Assembly (NCBI RefSeq): GCF_001413955.1
Contig: NZ_LCTZ01000002.1
Span: 1,412,501 to 1,476,500 of the forward strand
DNA: 64,000 nt
Direction of reading: 5' to 3'
Source of the DNA: Flagellimonas eckloniae
GTDB taxonomy: Bacteria > Bacteroidota > Bacteroidia > Flavobacteriales > Flavobacteriaceae
Shown one piece after another: positions 1-9,786 of this stretch. A program made the translations under genes and the position numbers. The notes below the pieces were generated by a model. It saw nothing but the letters and a program-made list of their open reading frames with translations. It was not told the DNA's origin and searched no databases. The stretch's first letter is position 1. Every line of letters begins with the position of its first letter.

Positions 1-68
1 AGCTTATCACGTCCTTCTTCGCCTCTGAGAGCCCAGGCATCCCCCATACGCCCTTATTTTGCTTGTCG
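1..68 (-). rRNA. 23S ribosomal RNA, 5' end only (partial)
   Basis: The reverse complement contains the conserved start of 23S rRNA, GGATGCC followed by a stretch close to TCAGAGGCGAAGAAGGACGTG. Placing GGATGCC at the position it has in E. coli 23S puts the mature 5' end near 67-70. The rest of the gene lies beyond the left edge of the window. Confidence 0.93.
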
Positions 69-248
69 CACCTGTACCTAAGTACAAATGCCCTCGTAAT
101 CCTTTATTATATTCTATTCTACTTCGTGTTTCTTTTTTGACTTCGCCATGATGGTATAAACCATCACGCTCCGTCCCAATATGTCAATGAACTTGTGGCG
201 GGCCGCCACTGGCAAAAAAATATGCCGTGGACAGCTTTTACGCCCTTG

Positions 249-322
249 TGGAGAATATCGGAGTCGAACCGATGACCTCCTGCGTGCAAGGCAGGCGCTC
301 TAGCCAGCTGAGCTAATCCCCC
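249..322 (-). tRNA. tRNA-Ala (TGC)
   Basis: This 74-nt cloverleaf lies in the spacer between 16S and 23S. The anticodon stem CCTGC/GCAGG encloses the loop CTTGCAC, giving anticodon TGC. The acceptor stem GGGGGAT pairs with ATTCTCC through two G-T wobbles, and the discriminator base is A. CCA is not encoded. Confidence 0.97.
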
Positions 323-449
323 ATTTCTAGGCGGCAGCTCACAGTTAACAGTCTGCAGTTAATTGTAACCTGTCAACCCATGGTTGCCCAACTTCTAGAA
401 TTTCCTTCAATATTTAATGAACGTAAGCAGCCATAAGACCGCAATACAG

Positions 450-523
450 TAGTCTCAGGCAGACTCGAACTGCCGACCTCTACATTATCAGTGTAGCGCT
501 CTAACCAGCTGAGCTATGAGACT
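450..523 (-). tRNA. tRNA-Ile (GAT)
   Basis: This 74-nt cloverleaf lies between 16S and tRNA-Ala. The anticodon stem CTACA/TGTAG encloses CTGATAA, giving anticodon GAT. The acceptor stem AGTCTCA pairs with TGAGACT and the discriminator is A. The order 16S-Ile-Ala-23S is the usual one for this phylum. Confidence 0.97.
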
Positions 524-611
524 CTTTGGTGAACATATTATAAGACAGCATAAAAGAAAAACAAGGACCACCCCGATGAAAGGACGGGACATCGTCCGGT
601 CGTCTTTCTCT

Positions 612-2134
<1,523 letters not shown>

Positions 2135-2328
2135 TAAAAAGTTAAATATTCTTAACTCCCAAAACAATTCCCAAGTCCCTGCATCAAAATGGTTCTTTGT
2201 TATTCTCTTTTACGCTGTCTATACAATATGTCAAATGAACTTCTTCCTATTCAAAAAGAAAAAAAACCGGCCCGAAAAAGACCTTTTCTATCCCCTTTTA
2301 AAACCCAGCCTTATCAGCTAAGCGGGTG

Positions 2329-2360
2329 CAAATATAGAGAGGTTTAAATGATACCACAAA
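2329..2360 (-). promoter_or_regulatory. Promoter of the rRNA operon
   Basis: On the minus strand a -33 element TTTG (2357-2360) is followed after 20 nt by a perfect -7 element TATATTTG (2329-2336). This is the Bacteroidota housekeeping consensus. The -7 box continues into CACCCGCTTAGC, identical over 20 nt to the tRNA-Lys promoter at 19990-20009. The 445 nt from 2135 to 2579 otherwise hold only A/T-rich leader sequence and the divergent thrS promoter. Confidence 0.8.
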
Positions 2361-2521
2361 ACAAATTCGAAAAAAAAATCAAAAAAAATACAATTTATTG
2401 TATACCAACACTTTACGATAAACATAGTGAAAATATTACTACACATATACTGTTCAATTTACATTATAATTTGATAAGCACTTGACTAAAAGCCTTCTAT
2501 CAATTGAACTCTCTATTACTA

Positions 2522-2552
2522 TTGTAGGCATCAACTCAACATACTATCTTTG
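2522..2552 (+). promoter_or_regulatory. Promoter of thrS
   Basis: A -33 TTG (2522-2524) and a -7 TATCTTTG (2545-2552) are separated by 20 nt and match the Bacteroidota consensus. The last bases of the -7 box form an in-frame TTG that would wrongly extend thrS by ten codons. Confidence 0.75.
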
Positions 2553-2579
2553 CACACCATCCAAAAGAAGGAGAACAAA

Positions 2580-4520
2580 ATGATTGAAATTACATTGCCA
2601 GACGGCGCAATAAAGAAAGTTTCTGAGGGCACTACTCCAATGGAGATTGCCAAAAGCATAAGTGAAGGGTTAGCCAGAAACGTTATTTCGGCAAAATTCA
2701 ATGATACTGTTGTAGAAACCACTACGTCCCTTAACCAAGATGGTACGCTCACCCTGTATACTTGGAACAATGATGAAGGTAAAAAAGCTTTTTGGCATTC
2801 CACTTCCCACGTTGTTGCACAAGCAATTGAAGAATTGTACCCTGGCGTAAAACTTACTATAGGTCCAGCCATACAAAATGGGTTTTACTACGATGTAGAT
2901 TTTGGAGAGCAATCAATTTCAGAAAAAGATTTTCCTACTATTGAAAAGAAAGCAATAGAGATTGCAAGAGGCAAACATGATTATAAAATGCGAAGTGTCT
3001 CAAAGGCTGAAGCCCTTTCATATTATAAAGAGCAGGATAATGTATATAAGGTAGAACTTATTGAAAATCTGGAAGACGGCACTATTACCTTTTGCGACCA
3101 TAGTTCTTTTACAGATTTATGTAGGGGTGGTCATATTCCAAATACTGGAATCATCAAAGCAATTAAAATATTAAGTGTTGCAGGCGCTTATTGGAGAGGA
3201 GATGAAAACAACAAGCAACTTACAAGGGTTTACGGTATTTCATTTCCAAAACAAAAGGAACTTACTGAATATTTAGAACTTTTAGAAGAAGCAAAAAAAC
3301 GGGACCATAGAAAGTTGGGAAAAGAACTGGAATTGTTCACTTTTTCCAAAAAAGTTGGGCAAGGACTTCCGCTATGGCTTCCCAAGGGTGCTGCTTTGAG
3401 GGAGCGCCTTGAAGATTTCCTGAAAAAAGCACAAAAGAAAGCAGGGTACGAAATGGTAGTTACCCCTCATATTGGACAAAAGGAACTCTACGTTACCTCT
3501 GGCCATTATGCCAAATATGGTGAAGATAGCTTTCAACCCATTCACACTCCAAAGGACGATGAGGAATTTCTATTAAAACCCATGAACTGTCCGCATCACT
3601 GTGAGATATATAATAGTAGTCCTTTTAGCTATAAAGACCTTCCAAAGCGTTATGCCGAGTTTGGTACGGTGTATCGGTATGAACAAAGTGGGGAATTGCA
3701 TGGTTTAACACGTGTTAGAGGTTTTACCCAAGATGATGCACATATTTTTTGCACGCCAGACCAAATTAACGAAGAGTTTAAAAATGTTATAGACTTGACA
3801 CTTTATGTCTTGGGTTCTTTAGGGTTTGAAAACTTTACGGCTCAAGTTTCGGTACGAGATTTAAACAAACCAGAAAAGTATATTGGCTCTGTTGAAAATT
3901 GGGACAATGCTGAAAAGGCAATTATAGAAGCTGCGGATGAGAAAGGGCTCGATTATATCATTGAAAGTGGTGAAGCTGCATTTTATGGCCCTAAGTTGGA
4001 TTTTATGATAAAGGATGCCTTGGGTAGACAGTGGCAACTTGGCACCATTCAGGTCGATTATACGCTTCCCGAGCGTTTTGATCTTACCTATAAAGGAAGT
4101 GATAATGAATTACATAGGCCAGTAATGATTCACCGTGCTCCGTTCGGAAGCCTGGAGCGTTTTGTAGCATTATTGTTGGAACACACGGGCGGAAACTTCC
4201 CCTTGTGGCTCATTCCTGTTCAAGCTATAATATTGCCTGTCAGCGAGAAACATGAAAAATATGCTGAAAAAGTTTTGAATTCTTTAGAAAATCACGAAAT
4301 TCGCGCGCTCATTGATAATAGGAATGAGACGGTAGGGAAAAAAATCCGTGAAGCTGAGCTTAAAAAAATCCCCTTCATGCTCATAGTTGGTGAGCAGGAG
4401 GAAACCTCTGAAAATGTTTCAGTTAGAAGACATGGAGGAGAGGATTTTGGTAGTATTAGCATCAATACGTTTTCAGACTTGGTATCTACTGAAATAAATA
4501 GTACCTTAAAGTCGTTCTAA
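2580..4520 (+). CDS. thrS: Threonine--tRNA ligase
   Basis: Charges tRNA-Thr with threonine in the cytoplasm. The 646-residue protein has the class II ThrRS layout: N-terminal TGS domain (about 1-60), the second additional domain used in editing (about 65-225), the class II catalytic core (about 240-535) with the zinc-site region [11 protein letters not shown] and motif 2 around [11 protein letters not shown], and a C-terminal anticodon-binding domain. I start at the ATG at 2580 because it follows AAGGAG by a few bases. The in-frame TTG at 2550 is inside the promoter -7 box. It is the first gene of the thrS-infC-rpmI-rplT cluster, a conserved arrangement. No T-box or leader attenuator is evident. 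Family assignment is secure. Confidence 0.98.
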   Translation: MIEITLPDGAIKKVSEGTTPMEIAKSISEGLARNVISAKFNDTVVETTTSLNQDGTLTLYTWNNDEGKKAFWHSTSHVVAQAIEELYPGVKLTIGPAIQNGFYYDVDFGEQSISEKDFPTIEKKAIEIARGKHDYKMRSVSKAEALSYYKEQDNVYKVELIENLEDGTITFCDHSSFTDLCRGGHIPNTGIIKAIKILSVAGAYWRGDENNKQLTRVYGISFPKQKELTEYLELLEEAKKRDHRKLGKELELFTFSKKVGQGLPLWLPKGAALRERLEDFLKKAQKKAGYEMVVTPHIGQKELYVTSGHYAKYGEDSFQPIHTPKDDEEFLLKPMNCPHHCEIYNSSPFSYKDLPKRYAEFGTVYRYEQSGELHGLTRVRGFTQDDAHIFCTPDQINEEFKNVIDLTLYVLGSLGFENFTAQVSVRDLNKPEKYIGSVENWDNAEKAIIEAADEKGLDYIIESGEAAFYGPKLDFMIKDALGRQWQLGTIQVDYTLPERFDLTYKGSDNELHRPVMIHRAPFGSLERFVALLLEHTGGNFPLWLIPVQAIILPVSEKHEKYAEKVLNSLENHEIRALIDNRNETVGKKIREAELKKIPFMLIVGEQEETSENVSVRRHGGEDFGSISINTFSDLVSTEINSTLKSF

Positions 4521-4549
4521 AAATTTAGTTTAATTAAAAAGTATACGTC

Positions 4550-5107
4550 ATAGCAATACGAAGAAGATTTAGGCCCCAACCTAGAAGGGAAAATAAAAAC
4601 CCTCATAAAATCAATGAAAATATTATAGCTCCAGAGGTTAGACTTGTTGGAGATAATGTGGAAGTTGGTGTTTATCCAACAGCGCAAGCCTTGGTTAAAG
4701 CTAACGAGTTGGAATTGGATTTGGTGGAGATTTCTCCAAAAGCCATTCCTCCAGTTTGTAAGATCATAGATTATAAAAAGTTTCTTTATGAGCAGAAGAA
4801 ACGTGACAAGGCGCTGAAAGCAAAAGCGACCAAGGTAATTGTAAAGGAAATACGATTTGGCCCACAAACGGATGACCACGATTATGAGTTTAAAAAGAGA
4901 CATGCTGAAAAATTCTTAAAAGACGGAGCTAAGCTCAAAGCTTATGTTTTTTTTAAAGGAAGATCCATAGTTTATAAGGATCAGGGTGAAATTTTATTAT
5001 TGAAATTGGCACAAGAGCTTGAAGAATTAGGAAAAGTAGAACAGATGCCAAAACTGGAAGGTAAGCGAATGACCATGTTCTTAGCTCCCAAAGCCAGTAA
5101 AAAATAA
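4550..5107 (+). CDS. infC: Translation initiation factor IF-3 (apparent ATA start)
   Basis: IF-3 binds the 30S subunit and proofreads start-codon pairing. Reading upstream of the first GTG (4658) in the same frame, IF-3-like sequence continues ([18 protein letters not shown], then [20 protein letters not shown]), up to the expected position of the initiator Met in the family N-terminus MAIRRRF. That codon is ATA at 4550-4552. An in-frame TAA lies at 4535-4537 and no ATG, GTG or TTG occurs between. The resulting protein is 185 residues, normal for Bacteroidota IF-3. E. coli infC starts with ATT, which lets IF-3 repress its own translation; the same logic is inferred here. Gene identity is certain and the start codon is strongly supported but unproven. 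Confidence 0.93.
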   Translation: MAIRRRFRPQPRRENKNPHKINENIIAPEVRLVGDNVEVGVYPTAQALVKANELELDLVEISPKAIPPVCKIIDYKKFLYEQKKRDKALKAKATKVIVKEIRFGPQTDDHDYEFKKRHAEKFLKDGAKLKAYVFFKGRSIVYKDQGEILLLKLAQELEELGKVEQMPKLEGKRMTMFLAPKASKK

Positions 5108-5152
5108 GCGGGATGCTGAAACTATTCAGCAATAATATATAAAGAGGAGAAA

Positions 5153-5350
5153 ATGCCTAAGATGAAAACAAAATCCAGTGCCAAAAAGCGATTTAAGCTT
5201 ACAGGTTCTGGTAAAATCAAAAGAAAGCACGCTTTTAAGAGTCATATTTTGACCAAAAAGTCTAAAAAGCGTAAGCTTAAGTTGACACACTCTACGTTAG
5301 TACATGAGTCAGATGTTAACAGTATTAAAGAACAATTGCGATTAAAATAA
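5153..5350 (+). CDS. rpmI: 50S ribosomal protein L35
   Basis: A 65-residue, very basic protein beginning [20 protein letters not shown], the conserved L35 N-terminus. It is a structural component of the large subunit. It lies 45 nt after infC with a purine-rich GAGGAG before the ATG, and 90 nt before rplT, as in the standard infC-rpmI-rplT cluster. Confidence 0.97.
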   Translation: MPKMKTKSSAKKRFKLTGSGKIKRKHAFKSHILTKKSKKRKLKLTHSTLVHESDVNSIKEQLRLK

Positions 5351-5440
5351 TTGTTCAATTCGGTACATTAATTACTAACCCTGGAGTTAGGCTCTAAAAG
5401 TGTCAAAAATTGACCGCCTACTACAAAAAAATGAAACATT

Positions 5441-5785
5441 ATGCCAAGATCAGTAAATTCAGTTGCTTCTAGAGCTCGAAGAAAAAAAGTGATGAAGCAA
5501 GCCAAAGGTTACTTTGGAAGACGTAAAAACGTTTGGACAGTAGCCAAAAACGCGGTTGAAAAAGCAATGCTCTATGCCTACCGCGATAGAAGAAACAAAA
5601 AACGTACTTTCCGTTCACTTTGGATTACCCGTATTAATGCAGGAGCCAGAATACACGGAATGTCTTACTCTCAATTTATGGGGAAGGTAAAGTCCAATGG
5701 GATAGAACTTAACAGAAAAGTTTTAGCCGATTTGGCAATGAACCATCCAGATGCTTTTAAAGCAATTGTTGAAAGAGTAAAATAA
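5441..5785 (+). CDS. rplT: 50S ribosomal protein L20
   Basis: A 114-residue basic protein with the L20 signature ([20 protein letters not shown], then [20 protein letters not shown]). L20 nucleates early assembly of the 50S subunit and in several bacteria represses this operon. The 90-nt gap before it contains only a weak 5-bp hairpin (CTAAC/GTTAG at 5375-5390), so I cannot show an L20 control element. A strong terminator follows at 5814. Confidence 0.97.
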   Translation: MPRSVNSVASRARRKKVMKQAKGYFGRRKNVWTVAKNAVEKAMLYAYRDRRNKKRTFRSLWITRINAGARIHGMSYSQFMGKVKSNGIELNRKVLADLAMNHPDAFKAIVERVK

Positions 5786-5813
5786 GAGTTAACATAAACT
5801 TTACCCCGCTTAT

Positions 5814-5843
5814 AAAAATCCCGCTCAATTGAGCGGGATTTTT
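5814..5843. terminator. Intrinsic terminator after rplT
   Basis: A perfect inverted repeat: AAAAATCCCGCTCAA on one side and its exact complement ending GGGATTTTT on the other. It has T-tracts in both directions, so it can end the rplT transcript and also the converging yjbQ-type gene. Confidence 0.92.
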
Positions 5844-5860
5844 ACATGTTATAGGTTCAG

Positions 5861-6283
5861 TTAATTTCCAAAAGCAGTTAGCACCAAGTACCTACCGGAA
5901 GCATTGTTTCTATGCTCACACAAATAAATACCCTGCCAAATTCCTAGATTCAACTTTCCGTCCGTTATCGGTATCTGAACCGAACTTCCCAATAGCGACG
6001 ATTTTATATGCGCCGGCATATCATCAGCACCTTCATATGTGTGAATGTAATGTGGCTCGTTTTCGGGAACCATTTTATTAAAATGGCTTTCAAAATCAAC
6101 ACGCACTGTTGGATCGGCATTTTCATTTATTGTTAATCCGGCAGAAGTATGTTTGATGAAAACCTGTAACATTCCTATGCGTATCTTTCCAATTTCCGGA
6201 ATGGACTCCAGTATAGTATCAGTTATTAAATGAAACCCTCGTTTGAAGGCCCTAAGTTGTAGTTCAGATTGATAGTACTTCAT
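5861..6283 (-). CDS. YjbQ / UPF0047 family protein
   Basis: A 140-residue single-domain protein of the YjbQ family (secondary thiamine-phosphate synthase enzyme). The family core is visible: GMLQVFIKHTSAGLTINENADPT, then VPENEPHYIHTYEGADDMPAHIKSSL and LGIWQGIYLCEHR. Family members weakly complement thiamine-phosphate synthase, but the true substrate is not settled. I use the ATG at 6283 (MKYYQSELQL), where family members begin, rather than the TTG/ATG-type upstream start at 6331 that adds 16 unrelated residues. It diverges from the HAD gene and shares the rplT terminator. Confidence 0.9.
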   Translation of the reverse strand: MKYYQSELQLRAFKRGFHLITDTILESIPEIGKIRIGMLQVFIKHTSAGLTINENADPTVRVDFESHFNKMVPENEPHYIHTYEGADDMPAHIKSSLLGSSVQIPITDGKLNLGIWQGIYLCEHRNNASGRYLVLTAFGN

Positions 6284-6330
6284 AATTGACGAAATTAATA
6301 CAAACTTTACATCATTCCCTACGCAACGCA

Positions 6331-6338
6331 TACCTTTG
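6331..6338 (+). promoter_or_regulatory. -7 element (TACCTTTG) of the HAD-cupin operon
   Basis: TACCTTTG matches TAnnTTTG exactly and lies 17 nt before the ATG at 6356. No clear -33 TTG is seen at the expected distance. Confidence 0.5.
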
Positions 6339-6355
6339 CATTTCTAAAATATATA

Positions 6356-7147
6356 ATGGACTTATCAAAGATTAAAATGGTGGTCACCGATATGGATGGC
6401 ACATTGTTAAACTCCAATCACCAAGTGAGTAATCGTTTCTTTGAAATTTTTGAAGAACTCAAACGGAAAAATATTCAATTTGTAGCTGCAAGTGGGCGAC
6501 AATACCACAGTATGGTCGATAAATTAAGAACTATACAGGATGATGTAATTTTTGTTGCCGAAAATGGGGCTTTGGTAAAGAAACAAGAAGAAGTTTTATT
6601 AACCACCCCGATTTCCAGAAACAATATAGACCCCATTCTAGAACTGTTTGCTTCGGAAGAAGATATACATCCCATTCTGTGCAGTAAAGACATTGCTTTT
6701 CTACATACTTCCTCTACCAAGTGCCTTGGCAGCCTTAGTGAATTTTTTTCAAAATATAAGATTGTAGAAAATCTATCACTAGTTGATGATGAAATTTTAA
6801 AAATTGCCATTTATCACTTTGAAAATGCAGAAGAGTATATTTATCCATCAGTAAGGCACTTGGAAGACTCTTTAAAAGTGAAAAATTCTGGCTCTAATTG
6901 GGTTGATATTTCACACAAAAATGCACATAAGGGGTATGCGATGGAGAAGCTAATGCAAACCTATGGGGTTGCCTCAGATGAGATTATGGTTTTTGGTGAC
7001 TACAATAACGATTTGGAAATGCTTCGACTTTCAGAATATAGTTTTGCCATGGCCAATGCCCACCCCAATGTGAAAAAAGTTTCCAAATTTGAAACGTCCA
7101 GCAATAATGACTTTGGAGTGGAACGGATTTTAGAAAAATTGATATGA
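6356..7147 (+). CDS. Cof-type HAD-superfamily phosphatase
   Basis: A 263-residue cytoplasmic HAD hydrolase. Motif I is DMDGT at 12-16 (Asp12 nucleophile, Asp14 acid/base). The C-terminal metal-binding motif is GDYNNDLEML, preceded by the conserved Lys in HKNAHKGYAMEKLM. A large C2-type cap lies between them, as in Cof/YidA enzymes that dephosphorylate sugar phosphates and nucleotides. The exact substrate cannot be read from sequence. Its stop overlaps the next start (ATGA), so the two genes are co-translated. Confidence 0.92.
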   Translation: MDLSKIKMVVTDMDGTLLNSNHQVSNRFFEIFEELKRKNIQFVAASGRQYHSMVDKLRTIQDDVIFVAENGALVKKQEEVLLTTPISRNNIDPILELFASEEDIHPILCSKDIAFLHTSSTKCLGSLSEFFSKYKIVENLSLVDDEILKIAIYHFENAEEYIYPSVRHLEDSLKVKNSGSNWVDISHKNAHKGYAMEKLMQTYGVASDEIMVFGDYNNDLEMLRLSEYSFAMANAHPNVKKVSKFETSSNNDFGVERILEKLI

Positions 7148-7647
7148 GCAAAATTGAAGAACTCATAGAAAGGTTCAGTTTAAGCCCACATCCAGAAGGT
7201 GGCTATTTTAAAGAAACGTACAGAAGCGTTGGTGAAATAGATTCAAAATCGCTTGATTTGAATTACCATGGCAAACGAAACTATTCCACTTGCATTTATT
7301 TTTTGTTGACTTCGGACACTTTTTCTGCATTTCACAAAATAAAACAGGATGAGATTTGGCATTTCTACTCAGGGTCACCCATTAAATTATATATTATTTC
7401 AGAGGACGGTGAGTATTCTGAACAAATCATTGGTGCCAATTTCACTGAAGGGCAAGTACCCCAATTTGTTGTTCCCGGAAACCACTGGTTTGCCGCAAAA
7501 ACAATAGACCCAAATAGTTATTCCTTTGTGGGTTGCACTGTATCCCCAGGTTTTGATTTTGAAGATTTTGAACTTCCCTCCCAAAAAAACCTACTTGAAA
7601 AATTTCCAAAACATGAGGCCCTTATAAGAAAGCTTACTCGAATCTAA
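7144..7647 (+). CDS. DUF985 cupin-family protein
   Basis: A 167-residue protein beginning with the family signature SLSPHPEGGYFKETYRS. It continues with STCIYFLLTSDTFSAFHKIKQDEIWHFYSG, in which the cupin metal-binding His and Glu are visible. The family folds as a small beta-barrel (RmlC-like cupin) and has no agreed reaction. It overlaps the HAD phosphatase by 4 nt, which suggests a linked role. Confidence 0.9.
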   Translation: MSKIEELIERFSLSPHPEGGYFKETYRSVGEIDSKSLDLNYHGKRNYSTCIYFLLTSDTFSAFHKIKQDEIWHFYSGSPIKLYIISEDGEYSEQIIGANFTEGQVPQFVVPGNHWFAAKTIDPNSYSFVGCTVSPGFDFEDFELPSQKNLLEKFPKHEALIRKLTRI

Positions 7648-7792
7648 AATTGTATTTATGCTACAACTACAAGATTTAGAGTAGCTATAAAATAGTTGTT
7701 CTTTTACGAATAACATTGAAAATCAGGTTATTCACAACAATTTATTGTAATACCCACTCACCTCTTTTAGTTTTATTGAAAACAAACAAAGT

Positions 7793-8479
7793 ATGCTCCA
7801 GCTCGTCTCCTTTAAAACAGGTGTGCGTAAAAATTTTGGGCCATTTTTTATAGTATCCCTCTTATGCATAATGCAATGTTGGGGGCAGGTACCTTCTGCA
7901 GGAGATTTGATTAAAGTTCACGAAGCTAGTCAAACGGAGATTAACAATCTTACCAATCCAGAAGAAGGGATGCTTATTTATAATGAAGACACCAAACAAC
8001 TTAATTTTTTTGAAGGTTCTAATTGGATTGCCCCAAGTAACACCAGTAAAGCTTTGGTGCTTAATAGGGCAAGCAATGGCAACAACAATCTTATTGTCAA
8101 CAGCACCAACCAATACTATGACCTTCCAGTAAATGTCACCCATGAGCTTAATAACACTGGAGGTATCTTTCAAACTTTGGGTAATGGGAGAATAAGGGTA
8201 CAAGAGGCAGGCACTTATTTTATGAGTGCTGCTTTTTCAGTAAGGGACATGCCAGCTGGGGATACAAAATATATAATTGGTGTTTTTATAAACAATACTT
8301 TAAGAGGATATCTAACGCGCGGATTCGCTTCACTTCCCAGTAGGGATTGGTGGGGCACTTCTGGTACCATAATCTATCCTTTGAGTGCAAATGATGAAGT
8401 ACGATTTAGATATGTTGTAAACAACAACGGTAATCCATTGGATGCAGTATTTGTAAATATTGGAATAACACAGTTGTAG
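7793..8479 (+). CDS. Secreted hypothetical protein with a C1q/TNF-like jelly-roll
   Basis: A 228-residue protein with an N-terminal hydrophobic signal (about 18-32, ending CWGQ). Next comes a short segment typical of Bacteroidota surface proteins (NPEEGMLIYNEDTKQLNFFEGSNW). The C-terminal domain, about residues 90-228, has beta-strand patterns like C1q/TNF jelly-rolls (GRIRVQEAGTYFMSAAFSVRD, YPLSANDEVRFRYV). No catalytic motif is visible. It stands alone, converging on the next gene with a 16-nt gap. Fold assignment is by pattern only. Confidence 0.6.
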   Translation: MLQLVSFKTGVRKNFGPFFIVSLLCIMQCWGQVPSAGDLIKVHEASQTEINNLTNPEEGMLIYNEDTKQLNFFEGSNWIAPSNTSKALVLNRASNGNNNLIVNSTNQYYDLPVNVTHELNNTGGIFQTLGNGRIRVQEAGTYFMSAAFSVRDMPAGDTKYIIGVFINNTLRGYLTRGFASLPSRDWWGTSGTIIYPLSANDEVRFRYVVNNNGNPLDAVFVNIGITQL

Positions 8480-8495
8480 AATCTTAGAGATTTCT

Positions 8496-9698
8496 CTAGG
8501 TCTTTTGTTTCTTCTTTCTAGCTGCCGGAAACAACACATTGTTTAAAATTAAGCGATATCCAGGTGATGTTGGATGCAATTCCAGCTCAGTTTTTGGATC
8601 CCCTACCCTGTGCTGGTAATCTTCAGGATCATGCCCTCCGTAAAAAGTAAAAAACCCTTTTCCTTTTATACCATGTATATAACGGGCCTCCCCATTGAGC
8701 TTATTTTCTCCCAGTACCATCACCGTAGGTTTCACTTCTTCCCTAGTAAAAGATGTGGTCTGTCCCATAAACCCCTTTACCAAAGCAGTATGGTTCTGCG
8801 TAAGCATTGTAGGTACGGCATCCCATTTTGCGGAGAATTCCATTAATGAAAAGTAATCCGATTCTTTTGGAACATTTCTTCGTTTATTCGTCATATCGAT
8901 TGAAGAAAACTCATAGCGTAACGGATTTCGCTCCAAAACAAAATTGGTAAAAGCAAAAGTGTTACCATAATTTAATGTACCCTGATAGTTGGCATCCGAA
9001 GGGTCACCATCAAACATGGGTTCGCAAATATCAACGTTCTCAGCCGCCAAAGCAATATCAAAGCTATCCGTTGCGGAGCACATGGCAAACATAAACCCAC
9101 CGCCAATCACATAATTCCTAATTTTTAAAGCCACGGCCCGTTTTTCCTCGGATACTTTGGAATATCCAAGTTTGGAAGCAAGTTCTTCAGCGTTTTTCTT
9201 GTTTTCAATATACCAAGGTGCTGCTCTGTATGCGCCATAAAATTTACCGTATTGGCCCGTAAAATCTTCATGGTGTAAGTGCAACCAATCGTATAGGGCC
9301 AACTTGTCATTCAATACCTCCTCATCATAAATTGTAACATATGGAATTTCAGCATAAGTCAATACCATGGTTACCGCATCGTCCCAAGGTTGATTCCCTT
9401 TGGGTGAGTACACCGCTATTTTTGGTGCTTTCTCCAAAATCACCGCTTCCTGATTCTTAGACGGACTCCCTATTTCATCTAAAATAGTTTCTGCTTGACC
9501 ATCTGACAATACTTCAAACGAAACGCCACGAATCTGACATTCCTTACGTATAGCATCTCCATCAGGTAACAAAAAAGAGCCACCCCTGTAATTTAACAAC
9601 CATTGTACTTTTTGTTGTTTGGAAAGTACCCAATATGTAATTCCATACGCTTTTAAATGGTTTTCTTGGCTCTCTGCATCCATAGGAATCAAGATTAC
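8496..9698 (-). CDS. Conserved secreted protein, usually named asparagine synthetase B (name unsupported)
   Basis: A roughly 400-residue conserved Bacteroidota protein; the family core starts at VILIPMDAESQENHLKAYG. The frame has no N-terminal Cys glutaminase domain and no ATP-pyrophosphatase PP-loop, so it is not an asparagine synthetase by sequence. Conserved-looking stretches such as YVIGGGFMFAMCSATDSFDIAL and FFTFYGGHDPEDYQHR suggest a glutamine-amidotransferase-like or DUF4159-like fold, which is only a guess. The true start is unclear. The frame is open back to an ATG at 9821 inside dnaB, but that extension reads through a short interspersed repeat and a run of Phe codons. I give 9698 near the TTG/Met region as a conservative boundary; the original signal peptide appears disrupted or replaced. 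Confidence 0.6.
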   Translation of the reverse strand, partial: VILIPMDAESQENHLKAYGITYWVLSKQQKVQWLLNYRGGSFLLPDGDAIRKECQIRGVSFEVLSDGQAETILDEIGSPSKNQEAVILEKAPKIAVYSPKGNQPWDDAVTMVLTYAEIPYVTIYDEEVLNDKLALYDWLHLHHEDFTGQYGKFYGAYRAAPWYIENKKNAEELASKLGYSKVSEEKRAVALKIRNYVIGGGFMFAMCSATDSFDIALAAENVDICEPMFDGDPSDANYQGTLNYGNTFAFTNFVLERNPLRYEFSSIDMTNKRRNVPKESDYFSLMEFSAKWDAVPTMLTQNHTALVKGFMGQTTSFTREEVKPTVMVLGENKLNGEARYIHGIKGKGFFTFYGGHDPEDYQHRVGDPKTELELHPTSPGYRLILNNVLFPAARKKKQKT

Positions 9699-9745
9699 AG
9701 AAGCTGTTGATTTCAAAAAAAAGAAAAAGAAAAAAAGAAGAAGGA

Positions 9746-9771
9746 GACCTCTCGACTGCGCTCGAGGTGAC
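9746..9771. repeat. Short interspersed inverted repeat
   Basis: The sequence ACCTCTCGACTGCGCTCGAG followed by GTGAC forms an imperfect hairpin (CCTC/TCGA arms around CTGCG). Elements with the core TCGACTGCGCTCGA are familiar to me as dispersed repeats in Flavobacteriaceae genomes. Only one copy is in this window, so the repeat status rests on prior knowledge. It lies between the dnaB stop and the next gene and is flanked by an A/G-rich low-complexity tract at 9714-9745. Confidence 0.6.
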
Positions 9772-9786
9772 AAAAAAATAATCTTT

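Noticed and set aside
4658..4660. GTG at 4658 as the infC start
   Set aside because: It would remove 36 conserved residues of the IF-3 N-terminal domain that are encoded in frame upstream.
7648..7700. Possible hairpin after the cupin gene (ACTCGAATCTAAA against TTTAGAGTAG)
   Set aside because: The stem has several mismatches and no T-tract, so it is not a convincing terminator.
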